Assembly (NCBI GenBank): GCA_964634685.1
Contig: CAZWLD010000035.1
Location: 1-23,988, forward strand
Length of the DNA stretch: 23,988 nucleotides
From: CAZWLD01 sp964634685
Lineage (GTDB): Bacteria; Bacillota_I; Bacilli_A; Acholeplasmatales; JAEDCM01
Direction: 5' to 3'
Both the position numbers and the translations under genes were made by a program. A model generated the notes under the pieces. That model ran no database searches, had not been told where the DNA came from, and saw only the letters and a list, made by a program, of their open reading frames with translations. Of the stretch, positions 22,863-23,988 are shown in pieces (the stretch's first letter is position 1; every line of letters begins with the position of its first letter).

Positions 22863-23750
22863 TTAATCCTCCAAATTCATATTTTTTACTAAATCAATAA
22901 CCTGTTGGCGCATATCCTCCCGCTTAAGAGCAAAATCAAGATTAGCCGCAATATAACCAATTCTTGAGCCAACATCATATCTCTTTCCGTCAATATTCTT
23001 GGCGTAAATAGCTTGCTTGGACATCAAACGTCTGATTGAATCCGTAAGTTGAATTTCATCACCAGCGCCCCGTTTTTGAGTTTCTAAGAAATCAAAGATT
23101 TCGGGAGTCAAAATATATCTTCCGCCAATCGCAATATTTGAAGGTGGATTGACTTTAGGCTTTTCGACAACTCCATCAAGCTTCAACAATCCCTCAATCG
23201 GCTGATAATCGTCAGGCTTACAAATTCCATATTTTGAGGTCTCTGCCATCGAAACCTCTAAAGTACCTAAAATTGGACAACGAACATCATCATAGGCCTC
23301 AATTAGCTGAGCTAAGGCCGGTTTTTCATTGCCAACATAAACATCATCACCTAGCAACAAGGCAAAAGGCTCATCACCAACAAAAGCCTTAGCGCATAAA
23401 ACAGCATGTCCCAATCCAAGCTGTTCTTTTTGGCGAATGTAATGAATATTTACCTTATTCGGTAATTCCGTAACTCGATTCAATTCTTCTTGTCGATTTT
23501 TAGATTTAAGAATAGATTCGAGCTCATAGTTACGATCAAAGTGATCCATAATTGCATTCTTATTGGCACTAACAATAATTAAAAACTCTTGAATTCCACT
23601 TTCAATTGCTTCCTCAACAATATATTGAATGGTAGGGGTATCAACGATTGGAAACATTTCTTTCGGTATAGCCTTTGTAGCTGGAAGAAAGCGAGTTCCA
23701 TATCCAGCGGCTGGAATCACAGCCTTACGCACTTTACATGGACGTTTCAT
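22863..23750 (-). CDS. galU: UTP-glucose-1-phosphate uridylyltransferase
   Basis: A 295-residue enzyme making UDP-glucose from UTP and glucose-1-phosphate, the precursor for glycolipids, teichoic acid or capsule sugars and galactose use. It has the nucleotidyltransferase signature KAVIPAAGYGTRFLPATKAIPKEMFPI (9-35), the base/sugar region RQKEQLGLGHAVLCAK, LLGDDVYVG, and VEKPKVNPPSNIAIGGRYIL, and it ends with a typical GalU C-terminus. Length matches bacterial GalU/GtaB. The start is ATG 23750, with GGGAGG 7 nt upstream; an extension to 23765 would contain the Shine-Dalgarno. The 5' region carries a structured RNA and a promoter, hinting at leader-based control. Confidence 0.96.
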   Translation of the reverse strand: MKRPCKVRKAVIPAAGYGTRFLPATKAIPKEMFPIVDTPTIQYIVEEAIESGIQEFLIIVSANKNAIMDHFDRNYELESILKSKNRQEELNRVTELPNKVNIHYIRQKEQLGLGHAVLCAKAFVGDEPFALLLGDDVYVGNEKPALAQLIEAYDDVRCPILGTLEVSMAETSKYGICKPDDYQPIEGLLKLDGVVEKPKVNPPSNIAIGGRYILTPEIFDFLETQKRGAGDEIQLTDSIRRLMSKQAIYAKNIDGKRYDVGSRIGYIAANLDFALKREDMRQQVIDLVKNMNLED

Positions 23751-23777
23751 ACAAAATCCTCCCATATTTTTATAAAT

Positions 23778-23929
23778 AAAAACCTAGAAAGTTAGTGAGA
23801 ACATCTCACAATAAGGGTGGGTGATCTCTATACCATAAAATCAGGATTCCGAGCTAACGGCATTCAACACATTTATGGTCTCAACCCCCGTTTCAAAACT
23901 TTGGGTTCCACAGCATCTTTCTAGGTACC
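23778..23929 (-). ncRNA. structured RNA or leader upstream of galU
   Basis: About 150 nt with extensive pairing on the minus strand. A closing stem CCTAGAAAG/CTTTCTAGG (23917-23925 with 23783-23791) is followed by five T. There is an inner stem ACCATAAA/TTTATGGT, an AACCC/GGGTT hairpin, and a small hairpin GTGAGA-TGT-TCTCAC (23795-23809). An alternative fold pairs GGGGGTTGA with TCACCCACCC, giving a rod with a central bubble, reminiscent of 6S RNA. It has its own promoter at 23933-23961. It could be an independent small RNA or a cis-acting galU leader: the closing stem ends about 24 nt before the Shine-Dalgarno. I recognise no named riboswitch, SRP, RNase P or tmRNA signature. Confidence 0.5.
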
Positions 23930-23932
23930 TTA

Positions 23933-23961
23933 ATAATAACACATTTAATTTTTAAAGTCAA
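23933..23961 (-). promoter_or_regulatory. promoter of the galU leader RNA
   Basis: Minus strand TTGACT (23956-23961), exact 17-nt spacer, TATTAT (23933-23938). Predicted transcription starts at about 23927, at the beginning of the structured segment. The bases beyond (23962-23988) carry GGCGC plus seven T on the minus strand, perhaps the tail of an upstream gene's terminator. Confidence 0.65.
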
Positions 23962-23988
23962 TTTTTCCAAAGAGAAAAAAAGCGCCAT

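Noticed and set aside
23778..23929. Firm naming of the galU-upstream RNA as 6S RNA, SRP RNA, c-di-AMP riboswitch or RNase P
   Set aside because: The SRP and RNase P conserved words are absent, c-di-AMP motif words are not in the right order, and the 6S-like rod is only one of two folds.

Overview
The window looks like a chromosomal segment of a low-GC member of the Bacilli, near the Mycoplasmatota, Erysipelotrichales or uncultured gut Bacilli. The DNA is strongly AT-rich. Shine-Dalgarno sites are strong, and TTG and GTG starts are common. UGA acts as a stop (ends of the genes at 839 and 14786) and Trp is UGG, so the code is standard rather than Mycoplasma-type. The order plsY | parE-parC is the usual Firmicutes arrangement. 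A cotJ operon and a lipobox lipoprotein also point to a monoderm Bacilli lineage. Placement below class level is inference.

Layout. (1) 1-6560 is a polymorphic-toxin (RHS) locus on the minus strand: an intact 1728-residue RHS protein with inserted lectin-like domains and a ParB-like C-terminus, a tightly coupled small gene that is the likely immunity gene, and downstream of that a collapsed second RHS copy with its own decayed promoter. (2) 6633-12536 is core: an unknown 164-residue gene, parC and parE on minus, and plsY diverging on plus. (3) 12563-14087 holds a YneF-family membrane protein, a 57-residue 2[4Fe-4S] ferredoxin with a near-consensus promoter, and a two-gene cotJ operon in which CotJA and CotJB appear fused. 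(4) 14230-17429 holds rsmD-coaD and a DEAD-box RNA helicase with a DbpA-type RNA-binding domain, with AT-rich spacers that carry a repeated palindrome. (5) 17541-20037 holds two paralogous Sel1-repeat proteins. (6) 20136-22049 holds a BspA-type leucine-rich-repeat lipoprotein and a pentapeptide-repeat protein. (7) 22108-23961 holds galU, a membrane protein downstream of it, and a structured RNA or leader upstream of galU with its own good promoter.

How the parts relate. Most genes are housekeeping: topoisomerase IV, phospholipid and CoA synthesis, rRNA methylation, RNA remodelling and UDP-glucose supply. The accessory content is the RHS locus. It shows signs of array turnover: a mosaic pseudogene, a duplicated promoter/terminator block, and an exact 27-nt RHS fragment stranded upstream. 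In most minus-strand units the stop codon sits inside the stem of the intrinsic terminator, which indicates a compact genome.

No tRNA, rRNA, CRISPR array, insertion sequence or phage gene was recognised. All family calls are from motif reading, without database searches.
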